A DNA stretch of 64,000 nucleotides from G001797105 sp964528155 (lineage in GTDB: Bacteria > Chloroflexota > Anaerolineae > Anaerolineales > E44-bin32), in assembly GCA_964528155.1 (NCBI GenBank), contig CAZGRL010000013.1, positions 1-64,000 on the forward strand, read 5' to 3'. Under the pieces are notes generated by a model that was not told the origin of the DNA, made no database searches, and saw only the letters and a program-made list of their open reading frames with translations. The stretch's first letter is position 1. Each line of letters opens with the position of its first letter. Below, in pieces: positions 61,629 through 64,000 of this stretch. A program made the position numbers and the translations under genes.

Positions 61629-62367
61629 GTGTCGCCGCGATGGTCGCCGGGATGTGCGCCGTGAGCATCTACTCGTGCCTTCCAGACCGGGCCATCGGCA
61701 GCGTGGATGTCATATGCGAACGCACTAAGGATCGAAAGCACCATGAAGACAAGCATGACGTTGCCTGCTCTCAAGACGATGATGTAGGTGGTATCGACAC
61801 CAAAGAGAGAGCCTAGCGGTTGTCCAAATACCGTCGTCTCAACCGCAAACCCGAACATCAACACGTAGAAGATGAGCATCCCCGGCCACGACTTCCGAAG
61901 GAGATACCTAACGCCCGCAGACAGGTGCATGCGCCACCACGTATGTGGCTTTCCTATCCTAGTTGCGACCAGGCTGGCAACTGTCCCATTGAAGGGGGGC
62001 CGAAACCGCCTCCAACCAAGAAGAGGATGATCGAGAGAACAAACATTATCCACGGGCTGGACTTCCGGTCGATGAAGACGACTGCCCATATCGCGCCAAG
62101 AAGGCCAACAAGAACTGCGAGGATGCCTGTAGCGAGAAGGTTGGGGACCAGTGTAAGTGCATGCAAGGTGGCAAACTCCCAGATCCTCTGCCCGGGGCCA
62201 ATGGCGTTAAAAACCAAGCCGCTCGGGGCGTGATTGCCCTGAAGGATCTCGAAACATCCACGCATGACGCCGGCGATGCTGATGATTCCCCCAAGTGTTG
62301 AAGCCACGATCCTTGTCGCGCTGACAATGTGCGAATCCGGGCTCTTGACTTGATGTGTGACCTGCAT
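61541..62367 (-). pseudogene. Cassette gene: multi-span membrane protein with a frameshift near 61995
   Basis: ATG 62367. Helices VASTLGGIISIAGVMRGCFE, LHALTLVPNLLATGILAVLV and GAIWAVVFIDRKSSPWIMFV lead to LFLVGGGFGPP. The frame then shifts in a G6 run (about 61997-62002) to NGTVASLVATRIGKPHTWWR, with helices GMLIFYVLMFGFAVETTVFG and LRAGNVMLVFMVLSILSAFA. The last 40 residues read into the attC-like repeat. Family not identified. Confidence 0.65.
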
Positions 62368-62460
62368 TGTCCTCCAAACTCCATCTGACTGTAGGATTCC
62401 TGTCCCCTTGAGAGTTGTCTCACCTGTCTTTTTGTGTGTATCGGTGGCCTAGAGTCTGCG

Positions 62461-62602
62461 GCCCAACGGTCTCAAGCTGCCTGCCCCGTGGTCTGTACGC
62501 GGAGCTTCCCGGCCAAGACCCCTTCACAGTATCGCGCCGCCCTGGCCGGCGTCCGTCGAAGCATCCTGGCGTTCTTGCCAGGGCTCCAGCGAGTGGTCAG
62601 GC
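62461..62602 (-). repeat. attC-like site after the 62597 gene (142 bp, best preserved)
   Basis: Minus strand: GCCTGACCACTCGCTGGAGC (62602-62583), where the TGA is the upstream gene's stop, followed by CCTGGCAAGAACGCCAGG (a local hairpin). The centre GGCGCGATACTGTGAAGGGG is shared with sister sites. The end is GGCAGCTTGAGACC-GTTGGGC (62481-62461) with a perfect R' box. Left-half CTCGCTG and right-half CAGC-TT-GAG can pair, leaving two extra bases on one side, as in folded attC sites. Confidence 0.78.
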
Positions 62603-63442
62603 CGCTGGAGGTTGTCGCGACGAATTGACCCCGATCCTGAGGATGCCAAAGCCGAACAGAGTTATGACTCGACCTCCCAAGAGGGTCAAGACGGTCGTAA
62701 GAAGCGCGATGGCGAACAGCGCCAATTCTTGAGGGAGGAGAGAGGCTAGCCACCCTGCAACGACGAGAGGGAGGCATAGTAGGATCATCGTTGGTATCAG
62801 TAGATGCTTCGTTCGATACCATGCACGGCTGCCATTCGCAGGGTGTCTCGGAAGGTACTCCTGGAGTGTGTCGCTTAGCTCCACCAGCGACGCCGACACA
62901 GTCGGCTTCGACACGAAGGACGGCAGGTCCGGCGAGAAAGCTGAATAGAGTCTGAGTATGCCTCGATTGCGGTCGATGGAGAAGTGGCTGAACCAGGTCC
63001 ATGGCAGCAGAGTGCGTCCGTGGATCATACCCTCCTCGGTGATCGCAACGGCAACAGGTGTCCTCCCAAGTGCTGCCAATGGAAACGCGACCAGCGAGCC
63101 GAGCAGGTAGCCAACGAGCGAGATGCTTCCGCCTTCCGCAATCCAGACCAGGAGAACCATCGTTGTGTCGTTGGATACGAGCGGGTTATTGAAAGTTGCG
63201 GGATTCGACGCTGTACCCAGGGCTGCGACGCTTAGAAGCGAGATTGCGAGTGCATGGACAAGGATTGCAGCTGATGAATAGGGCTCGTATCTCCAGGAGG
63301 AGAGGGGTCTCTCCGACCACTCGTGAAGGGCGTCGGGGGTTCGGCCGGTCCTACGAGAGGTCGCTCGCAGGCGAATTGTGCGCAAACCACCGGCAAGCAC
63401 GCACAGGCCGAAGAGGAGGAATAGGAATGTCGGTGTTGGCAT
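62597..63442 (-). CDS. Cassette gene: membrane protein with a PH-like cytoplasmic domain
   Basis: 281 residues. N-terminal helix (FLFLLFGLCVLAGGLRTI), a pair at about 60-80 and 97-125, then a soluble domain (VAVAITEEGMIHGRTLLPWT, WFSHFSIDRNRGILRLYSAF) like bacterial PH or 'STM3941-type' membrane proteins, and two C-terminal helices. Its TGA stop is part of the attC box. Function unknown. Confidence 0.75.
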   Translation of the reverse strand: MPTPTFLFLLFGLCVLAGGLRTIRLRATSRRTGRTPDALHEWSERPLSSWRYEPYSSAAILVHALAISLLSVAALGTASNPATFNNPLVSNDTTMVLLVWIAEGGSISLVGYLLGSLVAFPLAALGRTPVAVAITEEGMIHGRTLLPWTWFSHFSIDRNRGILRLYSAFSPDLPSFVSKPTVSASLVELSDTLQEYLPRHPANGSRAWYRTKHLLIPTMILLCLPLVVAGWLASLLPQELALFAIALLTTVLTLLGGRVITLFGFGILRIGVNSSRQPPAA

Positions 63443-63466
63443 CAGGGGATCATTGAACGACCAGCG

Positions 63467-63635
63467 GCCTAGCGGCTTCGAGTTGCCTGTCCCGTGTTCT
63501 GTGCGGGGAGCCGCCTGGCCAGCCTAAGTCTAGCATCGCACAATCGCTAACCGTGGGCAGGCCAGGTCGGCACTCGGAGATCCCGCGTTCCCCCTTCGGG
63601 GATCTTCGACTTTGCGGGGCACCGAGTGGCTAGGC
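63467..63635 (-). repeat. attC-like site after the EamA gene (169 bp)
   Basis: Minus strand: GCCTAGCCACTCGGTGCCCC (63635-63616), four bases after the upstream TGA. The right end is GGCAACTCGAAGCC-GCTAGGC (63487-63467). The two ends are near-perfect complements (GCCTAGC/GCTAGGC). The interior contains a CCCCGAAGGGGG hairpin and a GATTGTGCGATGCTAGACTT core variant. Confidence 0.7.
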
Positions 63636-63639
63636 GGCA

Positions 63640-64000
63640 TCACTCACCTGAGAGACGGCGTGAAGTCGGCAATTCCGCGGCCGCTGTTGTGCCTTTTCCG
63701 TTCCCGATGACCTCTACCAGACCTGCACTGATTACAAGGACGGCACCAATGGCCTGCCGCACACCAAATGGCTCTCCCGCAAGTAGGGCCGCGCTGCCAA
63801 TTCCCACCACGGCCTCAATCTGGAGCAAGATGCCCAGTCGACCAGGGTCGACGTGACGGGAACCCCAGTAGACCCCCGACATTACTGGAATCAGGAATCC
63901 GACAGCGGTCAGCACGAGCCAAGGCGCTAGTGTGATCAACTGTTCGAGGGAGGGGGGCTGACCGAGTGCGGCGAGGGGGAGCAGGGAGAGAGCCAGAGCG
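63640..64000 (-). CDS. EamA/DMT-type transporter, C-terminal part (5' end beyond window)
   Basis: The frame is open to the window edge (120 codons), so the start is outside. Residues read SLLPLAALGQPPSLEQLITL, then helix APWLVLTAVGFLIPVMSGVY, WGSRHVDPGRLGILLQIEAV, VGIGSAALLAGEPFGVRQAI and a last helix GAVLVISAGLVEVIG. This is the second half of an EamA domain pair (usual full length about 290). Stop TGA lies four bases before the attC box. Substrate unknown. Confidence 0.8.
   Translation of the reverse strand, partial: ALALSLLPLAALGQPPSLEQLITLAPWLVLTAVGFLIPVMSGVYWGSRHVDPGRLGILLQIEAVVGIGSAALLAGEPFGVRQAIGAVLVISAGLVEVIGNGKGTTAAAELPTSRRLSGE

Larger units (their letters stand above)
49359..64000 (-). 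mobile_element. Integron-type gene-cassette array (integrase not in window)
   Basis: About sixteen consecutive single-gene units, all on the minus strand and functionally unrelated, are separated by related imperfect palindromes. Thirteen sites share a left half near GCCTAAC-CACTCGC-N-CTGGCAAGAACCC; six share a right half near GGCARCTCGAAACC-GTTGGGC. The outer boxes fit RYYYAAC and GTTRRRY of attC. Stops at 49599 (TAA), 59277 (TAG) and 62597 (TGA) lie in or beside the first box. Cassettes insert at attI next to intI, so the platform should lie right of 64000. A likely older, decayed extension reaches 43.4 kb and perhaps 35 kb. Alternative: another class of palindromic repeat spreading among accessory genes. 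Confidence 0.7.

Noticed and set aside
43444..64000. CRISPR array
   Set aside because: The repeats are 110-260 bp, imperfect and separated by whole genes, and no cas gene is present.
35027..64000. Integrase or transposase gene driving the array
   Set aside because: No frame shows the tyrosine-recombinase R-H-R-Y pattern or a transposase motif. If an intI exists it is outside the window.

Overview
The window looks like a contig from a draft genome or metagenome bin (10-N gaps at 3366-3375 and 59047-59056) of a GC-rich bacterium. I infer a Chloroflexota member, probably Anaerolineae. The clues are the multihaem cytochrome/NrfCD/rhodanese-lipoprotein module, the accessory-gene repertoire and the heptad-periodic intergenic repeats. 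No rRNA, tRNA or ribosomal protein gene is present to confirm this.

Layout. 1-7.5 kb: minus-strand genes (TetR regulator, nitroreductase, soluble transhydrogenase-like flavoprotein, DinB, an AAC(6')-like acetyltransferase, an XRE regulator/membrane pair, a CPBP protease), with 7-nt-periodic repeats between several of them. 8.0-9.7 kb: modAB molybdate transporter. 9.8-15.1 kb: small accessory genes including mgsA. 15.3-22.96 kb: a periplasmic redox locus. A four-rhodanese lipoprotein and a 12-haem cytochrome are transcribed leftward. A divergent LysR regulator, an octahaem membrane-anchored cytochrome, a Tat-exported 4x[4Fe-4S] protein and an NrfD-type quinone-interacting membrane subunit are transcribed rightward and closed by a 26-bp perfect terminator stem. 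23-29.7 kb: TMEM175-type channel fused to an adhesin-like domain, glycosyltransferase, GNAT/DinB/YCII genes, arfB, Qnr-like pentapeptide protein. 29.7-33.7 kb: MoxR-DUF58-VWA-VWA operon, then a trypsin-like membrane protease. 35-64 kb: a long run of small unrelated genes, nearly all on the minus strand.

The most striking feature is this right-hand run. From at least 49.4 kb, and probably 43.4 kb, to the right edge, each single-gene unit is followed by an imperfectly palindromic repeat. On the coding strand the repeat starts near GCCTAAC-CACTCGC and ends near GGCARCTCGAAACC-GTTGGGC. These ends match integron attC core boxes (RYYYAAC...GTTRRRY), and in several units the stop codon lies inside the first box. 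The cargo is typical of cassettes: GNAT, VOC, RidA, YdeI, DUF1801, DUF5680, deazaflavin nitroreductase, antibiotic monooxygenase, SDR, methyltransferases, small membrane proteins, and an aadA-like nucleotidyltransferase further left. No integrase gene is in the window. The gene direction predicts that intI/attI, if present, lies beyond 64000.

Roughly ten otherwise intact genes carry one in-frame stop or one-base frameshift. Some may be consensus errors. The opal stop in the 12-haem cytochrome is followed by a hairpin compatible with a bacterial SECIS and deserves a selenocysteine test.
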